Below, one piece after another: positions 28,504-36,950 of a stretch of DNA of 64,000 bases; position 1 is the stretch's first letter, and each line of letters starts with the position of its first letter. The stretch lies in NCBI GenBank assembly GCA_019636385.1, contig JAHBXT010000001.1:1178001-1242000 (forward strand), in the 5' to 3' direction. The translations under genes and the position numbers were made by a program. A model generated the notes under the pieces. The model searched no databases. It saw only the letters and a list, made by a program, of their open reading frames with translations, and was not told the origin of the DNA. This DNA comes from Pirellulaceae bacterium. Lineage in GTDB: Bacteria; Planctomycetota; Planctomycetia; Pirellulales; Pirellulaceae.

Positions 28504-29907
28504 ATGACCGATAAATTGCTTGAGGAATTGGCCGATTACGCTTTGGCCGACGGGCAGTTCAACCAACTGGCTCGCGAGACGGCTCGCTTGTGTTTGCTGG
28601 ATAGCTTGGGCTGTGGACTGCTAGCCCTAAAATATCCGGCCTGCACAAAGTTGTTGGGACCGGTTGTTCCTGGCCTAGAAATGCCCAACGGTGTCCCCAT
28701 TCCTGGAACGCGATATCGACTAGACCCGGTGGCGGGTGCGTTCAACATTGGAACGATGGTTCGCTGGCTGGACTACAACGATACTTGGCTGGCGGCCGAG
28801 TGGGGACATCCGTCAGACAACCTCGGTGCCATCTTAGCCCTGGCTGATTACCGCCAGCGCGTGCTTGGCAAGCCGACGTCGATCGCCGACGTGTTGGACG
28901 CGATGATTCGAGCTCACGAAATTCAGGGCGTACTGGCGCTGAATAATTCGTTCAATCGAGTTGGCCTGGATCATGTGCTATTGGTGCGGGTGGCCAGCAC
29001 GGCTGTGGCCTGTCGGTTGTTGGGGGCGACCCGCCAACAGTGCCTCAATGCACTATCACATGCTTGGATCGACGGCGGTGCACTACGAACTTATCGCCAT
29101 GCGCCCAACACCGGCTCCCGCAAGAGTTGGGCGGCCGGCGATGCTACCTCGCGCGCCGTGAGGCTCGCGCTGATCAGCTTGACTGGCGAAATGGGCTACG
29201 CCACCGCTCTTTCGGCACCCAAATGGGGGTTTCAAGACGTCCTGTTCCGATCGCAGGTTATTACGTTGAGCCGGCCGCTGGACAGTTACGTGATGGAGAA
29301 TGTGCTGTTCAAGATTTCATTCCCTGCCGAGTTCCATGCACAAACGGCGGTCGAGGCAGCCATTGAATTGCATCCGCAAGTTAAGGGACGGCTGGACCAA
29401 ATCGAGTCGATTCGAGTCGAGACGCAGGAGGCCGGCGTGCGGATCATCGACAAGTCGGGGCCGCTGACGAACCCGGCTGATCGCGATCACTGCTTGCAGT
29501 ACATGATCGCCATCGGGCTGCTCAAGGGCAGCTTGACCGACGAGGACTACGAGGATCAGGCGGCTGCCGATCCTAACGTCGATCGCCTGCGCAGTTTGAT
29601 GCAGGTTTCGGAAAATTCAGAGTTCACCAAAGGATATTTTGACCCAGAGCAGCGCAGCATCCCCAACGCGATCCAGGTGTTCTTCAACGATGGCAGTTCG
29701 ACATCGCGCGCCGAAGTTCATTTCCCCATTGGCCACCGACGGCGACGTGCCGATGGTATTCCGCTGCTGCTGGAAAAATTCCGACACAATGCGGCAACCC
29801 GGTTGTCGGCCAGCACCGTCCAGAGCCTGGAACAGCGGTTAGGTTCGCTGGACGGACTTGAGAAATCCAACGTCTGCGACCTGATGGACTGCGTCGTCGG
29901 CCAGTAG
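28504..29907 (+). CDS. prpD: 2-methylcitrate dehydratase (MmgE/PrpD family)
   Basis: Dehydrates 2-methylcitrate to 2-methyl-cis-aconitate. 467 residues from ATG 28504 (the frame starts earlier, inside prpC, but ATG 28504 fits the family N-terminus). Family segments: [52 protein letters not shown] and [16 protein letters not shown]. Third gene of the prpBCD operon, 16 bp after prpC. No prpR regulator and no acnD/prpF or acnB/acnM is adjacent, so hydration to methylisocitrate must be done by an aconitase elsewhere. Confidence 0.94.
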   Translation: MTDKLLEELADYALADGQFNQLARETARLCLLDSLGCGLLALKYPACTKLLGPVVPGLEMPNGVPIPGTRYRLDPVAGAFNIGTMVRWLDYNDTWLAAEWGHPSDNLGAILALADYRQRVLGKPTSIADVLDAMIRAHEIQGVLALNNSFNRVGLDHVLLVRVASTAVACRLLGATRQQCLNALSHAWIDGGALRTYRHAPNTGSRKSWAAGDATSRAVRLALISLTGEMGYATALSAPKWGFQDVLFRSQVITLSRPLDSYVMENVLFKISFPAEFHAQTAVEAAIELHPQVKGRLDQIESIRVETQEAGVRIIDKSGPLTNPADRDHCLQYMIAIGLLKGSLTDEDYEDQAAADPNVDRLRSLMQVSENSEFTKGYFDPEQRSIPNAIQVFFNDGSSTSRAEVHFPIGHRRRRADGIPLLLEKFRHNAATRLSASTVQSLEQRLGSLDGLEKSNVCDLMDCVVGQ

Positions 29908-29966
29908 TACAATCCGGGGACCCGCGTGGATGTGCCCCATGCTAGGTCATTCCCTGCGCCCCTATT

Positions 29967-29984
29967 GCCTGACTAGCGTCAGGC
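29967..29984 (+). terminator. Hairpin after prpD
   Basis: Perfect 7-bp stem GCCTGAC/GTCAGGC with a TAGC loop, 60 nt after the prpD stop. No T tract follows, so it is a possible but weak terminator. Confidence 0.4.
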
Positions 29985-30068
29985 GATGCTGATGTGCTGC
30001 CGTGTTGTGCAGGCCGATGGTTGCACCATATTAGTGTGTCGATTTTCCGTCCTTTTGGAGCACTAGCC

Positions 30069-30851
30069 ATGTCCAGCGATCGGCAATCTGACTCGCAACT
30101 ACCACCACAACCACTAAATCCAATTGCGGCTGGCAGGTCGAGTGGCAACAACGTTGTGCTGATCGTGTCACTAGTCGCTGTGGGGGCGCTTGTGCTGTGC
30201 GGTTGTGGATTGGGACTATTGATACCTGCATACGTTGAGGCGAATCGACGACTGAGTTGTGCCAACAATTTGAAGCAGATTGGGATTGCCCTTCACAATT
30301 ACGTCTCGATCCATGGAGAATTTCCGCCAGCATATTCGGTTGATGAGAATGGTCGGCCACTGCACAGTTGGCGAACACTGATCCTACCGTACATGGAGCA
30401 GAACAGTGTATACACACAGATCGATCTTAGTAAACCTTGGGACGATCCCGTCAATCAACGGTTTCACAGCCTTCAGATATCAGCATACAGTTGCCCAACA
30501 ACTCAGATCGGTCAACGCGGACTGACTTGCTATCAGGTTGTTGTACACCCTCAAGCACTTCTAATTGGTGGCGAATCGCGTTCTCTCAACGAAGTGACAG
30601 ATGGCATTTCCAACACATTGGCTGTGATTGAATCGAGTGAAGTCGATGCGGTACCTTGGATGGCACCTCAAGATTTGCCTTTGCAGAATTATCTGAACTC
30701 CGCAGGACGTTCACATCATTCAGGTGGCAGGCAATTGCTATTGGGCGATGGGGCGGTAAGGTTCGTAGCGAATTCAGTCGACGAGAATACCTTGAACGCC
30801 CTCGTTACCTGCAACGGCGACGAGCCAGTTGACCCGCACACATTGCGTTAG
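30069..30851 (+). CDS. DUF1559-type membrane-anchored protein
   Basis: 260 residues from ATG 30069, with GGAG 9 nt upstream. A short Pro/Gln-rich cytoplasmic head leads to one membrane helix (about 35-57, VVLIVSLVAVGALVLCGCGLG) and then the DUF1559 start, RLSCANNLKQIGIALHNY. The end holds HHSGGRQLLLGDGAVRF, the H-x9-DG motif of planctomycete DUF1559 proteins. Unlike most members it lacks the type IV pilin-like N-methylation start, having a plain membrane anchor. Surface role unknown. Single gene before the MoaD-like pair. Confidence 0.88.
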   Translation: MSSDRQSDSQLPPQPLNPIAAGRSSGNNVVLIVSLVAVGALVLCGCGLGLLIPAYVEANRRLSCANNLKQIGIALHNYVSIHGEFPPAYSVDENGRPLHSWRTLILPYMEQNSVYTQIDLSKPWDDPVNQRFHSLQISAYSCPTTQIGQRGLTCYQVVVHPQALLIGGESRSLNEVTDGISNTLAVIESSEVDAVPWMAPQDLPLQNYLNSAGRSHHSGGRQLLLGDGAVRFVANSVDENTLNALVTCNGDEPVDPHTLR

Positions 30852-30883
30852 CATCTGCCGTAGGGATTATCACAACACCAACC

Positions 30884-31156
30884 ATGCCCACGCAATTGCT
30901 CGTCCCGCGCGTTCTACAGCCACACATCAACTATCAAGTTGGTGTTGAACTATCAGGCGAGACGGTTGCGGAACTGTTGGTGGAGCTGCAAGCCTCTCAC
31001 CCGGCACTGTATCAATGTATTTGCCAGGAGACTGGGCAACTTCGCAAGCACATCCACCTGTTCATCAACAATGATCTGGTCAGCCCCGCACACATGACGC
31101 AGGTGCTGGAGCCAGGGGATGTTGTGTCGGTCTTTCAAGCGGTTTCCGGCGGTTAA
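30884..31156 (+). CDS. MoaD/ThiS-family ubiquitin-like sulfur-carrier protein
   Basis: 90 residues, beta-grasp look: VELSGETVAELLVELQASHPAL, then HIHLFINNDLV, then LEPGDVVSVFQAVSGG. It ends with the Gly-Gly that MoaD, ThiS and SAMP-like proteins need for adenylation and thiocarboxylation. It is 16 bp before a gene for a propeller with Asp-box repeats and not near moaE, thiG or cysM genes, so molybdopterin or thiamine synthesis is not suggested by context. The only E1-like enzyme seen is at 35.6 kb. Its target is unknown. Confidence 0.9.
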   Translation: MPTQLLVPRVLQPHINYQVGVELSGETVAELLVELQASHPALYQCICQETGQLRKHIHLFINNDLVSPAHMTQVLEPGDVVSVFQAVSGG

Positions 31157-31172
31157 CTGTGGAGCAATCACG

Positions 31173-32285
31173 ATGGCCGATCGAGTCTTGTTGAGCATTG
31201 GTACGAAGAAGGGGCACTTCGTTGCCGAATCGGGGCTGGCGCGGTCCGACTTCCGCCTGCATGGTCCGTTCGGACAAGGCGTTGGCGTGTATTCGACGCT
31301 GTTAGATACCCGCCAGTCACCTAGAATCTTTGCCTCCAGTTGCAATCCGTTCTTTGGTATGAAGGTTCTGGTTTCTGACGACTTGGGGCGCTCATTCCAA
31401 GAGACTGCGTCCGCTCCGGCGTTTCCTGAAGGCGACGGTCGATCGCTGGCTAATATCTGGTCGCTGGAGGTTGGTAACCAACCAGGCGAACTGTGGTGTG
31501 GTGTCGAACCGGCTGCTCTATTCCATAGTACCGATGGCGGTCAGTCGTGGGAGTTGGTTCGCAGCATCAGCGATCATCCCCATGCACAGCACTGGCAGCC
31601 CGGCAACGGTGGATTGTGCATGCACACCATCGTGGTCGACGGCGATCGCATTCACCTGGGCATTTCGACCGGCGGACACTACTTAAGCGAAGATGGCGGT
31701 CAGAGCTTTTCAGCCGCTAATGCCGGAATAGGCGCCGGCTTTGTGCCCGATCCCTATCCTGAATTTGGTCAGTGTGTACACAAGATCGTCACGCATGCCA
31801 AAGCGCCCGGAAGATTGTATATGCAGAATCACGGTGGCTGGGCCGAGTGGCATGGTCCAGGCGGGCCGCGCCCAGACATCGGCGTGCTGCGAAGCGACGA
31901 CTATGGAAAGAGTTGGTATTCGATCGCCAAAGGCTTGCCGTCGGATTTTGGATTTCCCATTGTGACTAGTCCCCACGATCCGGACATGGTGTACGTCATG
32001 CCGCACGAACCACAGACTCGCACCTGCCCCGGTGGAGCGCCCGCTGTGTGGCGGAGCATCGATGGCGGTTCTTCGTGGCACGCGCTCACTCAGGGCTTGC
32101 CGGCCAAAGACAGCTACTTCACCGTCCAGCGCGATGGCATGACTGTTGACAGCCTTGACTCGCCAGCGCTGTACTTCGGAACCACAACTGGACAACTCTG
32201 GATCGGTCGCGACGCTGGTGAGCACTGGTCGTGCCTCTTCGACTCGCTACCGCCTATTCACTGCGTCAAAGTTGCCTTGGTTTAG
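31173..32285 (+). CDS. BNR/Asp-box beta-propeller protein (sialidase/VPS10-like fold)
   Basis: 370 residues from ATG 31173, with GGAG 9 nt upstream. No signal peptide. Six Asp-box motifs of the S/G-x-D-x-G-x-x-W/F kind are readable: SDDLGRSF, STDGGQSW, SEDGGQSF, SDDYGKSW, SIDGGSSW and GRDAGEHW, pointing to a six-bladed propeller. Sialidase catalytic residues (Arg triad, Tyr/Glu) were not identified, so enzyme activity is not claimed. It forms a two-gene unit with the MoaD/ThiS-like gene. A cytoplasmic propeller coupled to a ubiquitin-like carrier is unusual; the link is inferred from gene order. Confidence 0.85.
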   Translation: MADRVLLSIGTKKGHFVAESGLARSDFRLHGPFGQGVGVYSTLLDTRQSPRIFASSCNPFFGMKVLVSDDLGRSFQETASAPAFPEGDGRSLANIWSLEVGNQPGELWCGVEPAALFHSTDGGQSWELVRSISDHPHAQHWQPGNGGLCMHTIVVDGDRIHLGISTGGHYLSEDGGQSFSAANAGIGAGFVPDPYPEFGQCVHKIVTHAKAPGRLYMQNHGGWAEWHGPGGPRPDIGVLRSDDYGKSWYSIAKGLPSDFGFPIVTSPHDPDMVYVMPHEPQTRTCPGGAPAVWRSIDGGSSWHALTQGLPAKDSYFTVQRDGMTVDSLDSPALYFGTTTGQLWIGRDAGEHWSCLFDSLPPIHCVKVALV

Positions 32286-32287
32286 CA

Positions 32288-32309
32288 AGCTACGCTCGCC
32301 AGAGCATGG
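32288..32309 (+). repeat. Copy 1 of a dispersed palindromic repeat
   Basis: 22 bp beginning AGCTACGCTCGC and ending AGAGCATGG, just after the propeller gene. It matches copies at 35398-35419 (minus, 20 of 22) and 41320-41341 (18 of 22). The core GCTCGCCAGAGC can fold. Confidence 0.6.
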
Positions 32310-32328
32310 ACGAACCTGCTCGCTATGC

Positions 32329-32345
32329 TGTCGCAGCATGCGACA
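32329..32345. terminator. Hairpin between convergent genes
   Basis: TGTCGCA and TGCGACA flank a GCA loop (7-bp perfect stem) in the 100 bp between the converging propeller and thioredoxin genes. No T tract, so its role as a two-way terminator is only suggested. Confidence 0.35.
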
Positions 32346-32386
32346 TGAATGTGCAAATCAAGCTCTCGCCTCAAAACTCGATTGTG

Positions 32387-33532
32387 CTAGGACTTTTGCG
32401 ACTTTCCGAGTAGCTTGTCGACCAATTCCTCGATTTGCTTGTCTCCTGTGGCACCTTTCCAGTTGAGTTCCCCTTGCCACCAATGTCGTAAATAACCATC
32501 TTGGTCGATAACGTAAACGGTAGGCCACATCGTATTGTTCCAGGCATTCCAGTTTTTCTTATCCACATCGACCATGATTGGAAAATCAAGGCCGCGATCC
32601 TGGGCGGCCGACTGGACCTTTTGCGGGTCGGCTTCGGCGGCAGTTTCTGGCGTCTGAATGCCCAGCACAACGACCTGGTCGCCATATTGCTTGTGCCAGC
32701 GTTGATAGTGTTCAAAATTCGCATGGCAGTTGCTGCACTGGAAGGCGTAGAAATGCAGCAGTACCACCTTTCCGCGCAAACTGGCCAGAGTCAGCGGCTG
32801 GGCATTAATCCACTTGGCAACAGGTTCGAGTTCCGGTGCCATCGGGTAAATGCGCTCCAGCGACTGAACATCAAATTCTTGGCCTCGCAACTGATTCACT
32901 TTAGTGCGCTGGGTTGTGTCAAGTAGTTTGGTAACCGCCTGGTTTTCCTGTAGCAGAGCTGTCTTGACAGCCTGCTGAGCTTCCTCGACGCCTTGGCCGG
33001 AGAGGGTGGCTTGAAACAGTCGCTGTTGAGCGCTATCGGAAGTCCTGGCTAGCTCGCGAAATGTATCGACTTGGCTAGGTTCCAAGTCAATGGCTTTGAT
33101 CACGTCACTCACCAACAGCATCCGCACGCCATAGGAACGATACAGCAGCTCGCGCAAACGCCTGACTTGGCGCGCGTCAGTCGATTTGCGTGCCCAGTCC
33201 CAGACTTGTTTTTCTAATCCCTCGACCACTTCAAATTGCTTTTCCTGCGGCAGATTGCGCGCGCGGAACCAAGCGCCATCAATCTTGGCGAACAAGGTTT
33301 CCAGTGATTTCACTTGCTGTGGCTTAAGTTGCAATTCGCTGTGCACTTCGGAGGCGTGCATCAGTTTCAACAGATTCTGCGGAACCAGTCTGCTATTGTC
33401 CTCTACCGTTTCGCTGGTCTGCGTCCAAGCACTACCGGCCATCCCACCGATTACAACTCCGGCCAGAGCAAGTTGCTGAATAAAACGCGGCCCACGAGGC
33501 AACAGACTTGGAGACATAGCAAGCCAACTCAT
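32387..33532 (-). CDS. Exported TlpA-like thioredoxin-fold protein with helical N-domain
   Basis: About 381 residues. The start is uncertain: ATG 33532 or 33517, or GTG 33547. A signal peptide ends near AWTQ. Residues about 45-210 are helical and Gln-rich, with repeated LQLKPQQV / LEPSQV segments like Spy/CpxP LTxxQ-type helices. The C-terminal ~150 residues are thioredoxin-like (TlpA/AhpC-TSA): LRGKVVLLHFYAFQCSNCHANF holds a CSNC active site, then VVVLGIQTPE and MWPTVYVIDQDGYL with the cis-Pro. It probably reduces or resolves disulfides or handles cytochrome maturation in the periplasm; the joined helical domain may bind unfolded protein. Confidence 0.85.
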   Translation of the reverse strand: MSWLAMSPSLLPRGPRFIQQLALAGVVIGGMAGSAWTQTSETVEDNSRLVPQNLLKLMHASEVHSELQLKPQQVKSLETLFAKIDGAWFRARNLPQEKQFEVVEGLEKQVWDWARKSTDARQVRRLRELLYRSYGVRMLLVSDVIKAIDLEPSQVDTFRELARTSDSAQQRLFQATLSGQGVEEAQQAVKTALLQENQAVTKLLDTTQRTKVNQLRGQEFDVQSLERIYPMAPELEPVAKWINAQPLTLASLRGKVVLLHFYAFQCSNCHANFEHYQRWHKQYGDQVVVLGIQTPETAAEADPQKVQSAAQDRGLDFPIMVDVDKKNWNAWNNTMWPTVYVIDQDGYLRHWWQGELNWKGATGDKQIEELVDKLLGKSQKS

Positions 33533-33895
33533 CGAATTGAAAGTCACGAAGCTCGATTGTAAAAATTTCCCAACTCATCCTACTCGATCTCAAGTTTTGC
33601 AGCGCCTGTAGACTGAATATTTTGGAGGTCGTCGATGGCCGTGCTGAACCGCTGATATCCCCTGTTACCTGGTGAGTTTCGATTCTGTGAAACGTTTCAC
33701 TGTCCACTCATTAGTGTCTTCGCAGAATGTTGCGCTAGATTTGGCACACCATTCGCAGTCGTGTTGTGGCGTTCGCCGGTTGCGTCGACCGAAAGTCAGA
33801 GTCGCTTGGGTCGTCAGGCCAAGACTAGTCGATTGGGAGCGAATACTGGCTTACCCACATGTCCCACCAAGGTAATGACTGCAAGGAAGATTAAA

Positions 33896-34174
33896 ATGCT
33901 AGTGCTCAGCCGAAAGTTAGAGGAGTCGATTGTGATTGGTGACGAAATCGTGGTGAAAGTAGTCAAAATTCGTGGCAACGTTGTAGGACTGGGGATCGAG
34001 GCGCCAAACAGCGTCAAGATTCGTAGGTCGGAGTTGATCGACCGCGACGCCGCCAAAGCCGCCCAATCACTGCCTGAAAGTCCAGCCAGCCTGCCGATCG
34101 ACTCGGCCGCTTCACCCGCCCGGAACGTGGAATCGACACTCAGCACAAAGGCCATTTTGACAATTGCTAGCTAG
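33896..34174 (+). CDS. csrA: CsrA/RsmA carbon storage regulator
   Basis: RNA-binding post-transcriptional regulator. 92 residues from ATG 33896, with AAGGAAG 7 nt before. [20 protein letters not shown]...[21 protein letters not shown] is the full CsrA core (about residues 1-50), with the key N-terminal Arg6 and the second RNA-binding region conserved. A tail of about 40 residues, Ala/Ser/Pro-rich, extends beyond the usual 60-70 residues. It is alone, convergent with an HTH-protein gene. Confidence 0.95.
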   Translation: MLVLSRKLEESIVIGDEIVVKVVKIRGNVVGLGIEAPNSVKIRRSELIDRDAAKAAQSLPESPASLPIDSAASPARNVESTLSTKAILTIAS

Positions 34175-34218
34175 CGTCTGCATGTTGTTTTGACGCTGTT
34201 ATCCGCTATCAACGGCGA

Positions 34219-35346
34219 CTACTTATGCAGTCGTCGCCGTATGGCTTCAACCGACAGCGGGATGATGGTGGGGATGCCTACCAGATCAGTCCGCAGCAAG
34301 TCATTGGGCCGGTTCGCTTCATCAGACGCCGAGTACTGGACGATGTAGGCACCAATCTGTAGATAGTCTTCTTGATAGACCGGAGGCCAAAAATCTTCGC
34401 CGCGACTGGCCAGCGTGCGAGCCAACAAGCGCGTCGATCGCCCACTAAAACCACTCAGCACCATTTCCAAGCGCCCTAACGACTCGCGATAAACGTAAAA
34501 CACCAGGGCAGTGTCTTGTCCGCCAGCAAATTTCCATGTGCCATCGGCCTGCTCGTAGTAAATACCTGGTTCTTTGGCCTCTTCACTCTTACTCAATCGC
34601 GTGCCCGCCGACACACAGGCCGGACGCGGATCGGTATCACGATAGCGCAAGAAAAATGGTACGGAGCGTTGGGAGGCGCGAGCGACGTGGTCTTCCGATT
34701 TGAAGGGTTCGGTTTGAAACGCATCAGCCACCACCATTTCCACAACCGGATTGCTCTTGACGCTACCCAAACAGACCAGAGCTTGGTCTCCCTGGCTTGC
34801 GCTAAACGTTTCGTAAATCTCGCGCGAGTACTGACAGGCTTCCTCTGTTTCTGAATGGCTAGGACTCCAGACCAAGGTCTGCCTGAGCGACTCTGGGTGG
34901 CTCACGATGGTGGATGTGGTTCCCTGCGATCGAATCAATTTGTCGGTGCCTCCCAAGGTGCTGACACCGTTCAGCACAGCCCCCATCAACACCGCATCGG
35001 AAGCAACCACCCACGCAGAATCGGCTGACTCGGCATCCGGGCGTCGAACGCCAACGCAGATCTCTAACTTTCGACGCCGCGCAAGCAGCTCCCAAAAATG
35101 TTCTGGCTTGACGGCAAACAAAGCACCCGGCAACTCATCGGCCGATGCATAACCATGTTCCACTAGATAGTCGCACAAGCGGCTGAGAGCATCCAACGGA
35201 ATGTATTTGGCCTCATTCTTGAGCAGCGAAGCCACCTGATGTCGATCCAGCCCCGTATAATCCACGATAGCTTTGATCGTCCCAGGTCGCTTTCGCCGAT
35301 CAGGCGTATGCCCCAACAGTTCGGCCAATCTAAACTCGTAACGCAT
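34219..35346 (-). CDS. Helix-turn-helix (Cro/C1-type) regulator with large C-terminal domain
   Basis: 375 residues from ATG 35346 (AAAGG 7 nt upstream; the frame reaches 35445). Residues about 1-70 read as a lambda-repressor-type HTH (TIKAIVDYTGLDRHQVASLLKNEAKYIPLDALSRLCDYLVEHGY). The rest (about 290 residues) contains an alpha/beta region with ACQYSREIYETFSASQGDQALVCLGSVKSNP and LRYRDTDPRPACVSAGTRLSKSE, which looks like a ligand- or partner-binding domain that I cannot name. Likely a transcription regulator; targets unknown. The upstream region carries a dispersed palindrome. Confidence 0.75.
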   Translation of the reverse strand: MRYEFRLAELLGHTPDRRKRPGTIKAIVDYTGLDRHQVASLLKNEAKYIPLDALSRLCDYLVEHGYASADELPGALFAVKPEHFWELLARRRKLEICVGVRRPDAESADSAWVVASDAVLMGAVLNGVSTLGGTDKLIRSQGTTSTIVSHPESLRQTLVWSPSHSETEEACQYSREIYETFSASQGDQALVCLGSVKSNPVVEMVVADAFQTEPFKSEDHVARASQRSVPFFLRYRDTDPRPACVSAGTRLSKSEEAKEPGIYYEQADGTWKFAGGQDTALVFYVYRESLGRLEMVLSGFSGRSTRLLARTLASRGEDFWPPVYQEDYLQIGAYIVQYSASDEANRPNDLLRTDLVGIPTIIPLSVEAIRRRLHK

Positions 35347-35397
35347 CGAACACCTTTGATTGAGAAGGGTTTGGGGGTTAACTTCAGCTGTAGCCCT

Positions 35398-35419
35398 CCA
35401 CGCTCGGGCGAGCGTAGCT
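35398..35419 (-). repeat. Copy 2 of the dispersed palindromic repeat
   Basis: Reads on the minus strand AGCTACGCTCGCC followed by CGAGCGTGG; ACGCTCG and CGAGCGT form a perfect 7-bp palindrome around two bases. It lies in the leader region of the HTH regulator. Confidence 0.65.
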
Positions 35420-35602
35420 ACAGACTCCGGCGAACTCAGCCACAAAAACTCAATTCGGTATGGAAATTGATTTCACTGTGACCGTGGAATTAACCCACTT
35501 AAAGCAAGAATACTCACCCTTGACCAGCGTGACTAGCGACCGTCACGGTTTTTGCTTAACAAATCAAAGAATTCTTTATGTGGATGACCGAATCCGAATT
35601 AG

Positions 35603-36688
35603 TTAGCTGCCCAGTGTTCTGGCGAGCACTGTCTTGGCTTCAGCCGGCGATGTCGTGCCTTCGACAATAGTGCGTCCACCCCGAAAAATTGTAATTTGAA
35701 ACTCGGCGAGTTGCAGCCGAACGAAAAACGCATTGGATTGCACTGGACCCAGCGGGCTTAGCCGTTGCGCTAGACCCGCTAAGTCCTGCATGGAGTTGGA
35801 CGCATCGGGGCGTTGCAGTTGCACAGCGTTCTTTCCGCATAACACCGCAGCGTCTGTACGCAATTGGCCATCTAAGAATGGGAAGTAGCGTTGTTGGCAA
35901 GTGGCACAGTCCGGCGCGCGACTCAAATGGACGCAGCGGCAGTCCGTATCCCAACTATCCAGCACGATCAGTTGCTTGCAAACCGCAGCCAGGTTGCCGC
36001 TGAGCACTTTGAGCGCCTCAGCCGCCTGCCAACAGGCGATCAATCCGACGGCCGGTCCCAGCACACCAGCAGAATCGCATGTTTGCAGCGTGTCGGCCGG
36101 AGGTAATTCAGGAACCAGACATCGGAAGCAGGCGGTTTGACCTGGAATGATCGACATGACTTGCCCGCTGGCTCCTAAACAACCACCGTGAATCCACGGC
36201 ACGCCAAATCGAACACAGTAGTCATTGATCAAAAAGCGAGTCTCAAAATTGTCCGTTCCGTCCAGAATCAATTCGCAATGCTTGGCCAGGCGCGGTATGT
36301 TGTCGCAGGTCAAATCATCGACAATCGGCTCGACGCGCACGCTGCTGTTGATTCTAGCTAACATCTCTGCGGCCGCTACAGCCTTGGGCGTTGCGGTGCG
36401 AGCGTGCTCTTCCGTAAACAACGTTTGACGTTGTAAATTGGTTAACTCAACCCAATCGCGATCAACTAGTCGAATTGCACCGACACCCGAGCGTGTCAGT
36501 CGTTCGGCAATCATTGATCCGAGCGCCCCACAGCCCACCACCAGCACTTGTGAGTCCCGCAGTCGCTGTTGACCTTCCTGTCCAATTTGACTGAAGCGTT
36601 CTTGACGCACATAGCGGTTGGTCGATCCTACGGCAGGCGCAACGCCGTCCGCTGCCTTAGCACGTGAATCAGATGGATCGAAGGTCAT
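35603..36688 (-). CDS. ThiF/MoeB/HesA-family E1-like adenylyltransferase
   Basis: Activates the C-terminal Gly-Gly of a ubiquitin-like sulfur carrier by adenylation. 361 residues from ATG 36688 (GAG 6 nt upstream; ATG 36715 is the alternative). RYVRQERFSQIG, nucleotide-binding VVGCGALGSMIAE, DRDWVELTNLQRQ, ILDGTDNFETRFLIND, zinc Cys pairs (CFRCL, then CATC), and the catalytic-Cys region TLQTCDSAGVLGPAVG are all there. There is no rhodanese domain; the final ~100 residues are a small alpha/beta part. It is the only E1-like gene in the window and could serve the MoaD-like protein at 30.9 kb. Confidence 0.93.
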   Translation of the reverse strand: MTFDPSDSRAKAADGVAPAVGSTNRYVRQERFSQIGQEGQQRLRDSQVLVVGCGALGSMIAERLTRSGVGAIRLVDRDWVELTNLQRQTLFTEEHARTATPKAVAAAEMLARINSSVRVEPIVDDLTCDNIPRLAKHCELILDGTDNFETRFLINDYCVRFGVPWIHGGCLGASGQVMSIIPGQTACFRCLVPELPPADTLQTCDSAGVLGPAVGLIACWQAAEALKVLSGNLAAVCKQLIVLDSWDTDCRCVHLSRAPDCATCQQRYFPFLDGQLRTDAAVLCGKNAVQLQRPDASNSMQDLAGLAQRLSPLGPVQSNAFFVRLQLAEFQITIFRGGRTIVEGTTSPAEAKTVLARTLGS

Positions 36689-36950
36689 CGGTAGCTCGTA
36701 CGGGAGAATATCCATTCGAAGTGGGAACTTGTCCTTGACTGACTATGGTAATCGCGACAGACACTAACAGGCAACCGGCGCTCAGTTCTTCCACCGTCCG
36801 GCAACGGTAGTAAGCGGAGGTGCCAATGGCTTCTGATGTTCACCGGCAATTGGTCAAGTGAAGGCAGCGTTGTCCCTGACGGTCGTTGCTGTAGAATACG
36901 GCTCATCTTCGTAGTCAACGGTTCCGCCATTACCGGACACACCCACCGCA

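Noticed and set aside
31173..32285. Calling the Asp-box protein an active sialidase
   Set aside because: Asp-boxes show the fold only; the catalytic Arg triad and Tyr/Glu pair were not found and there is no export signal.
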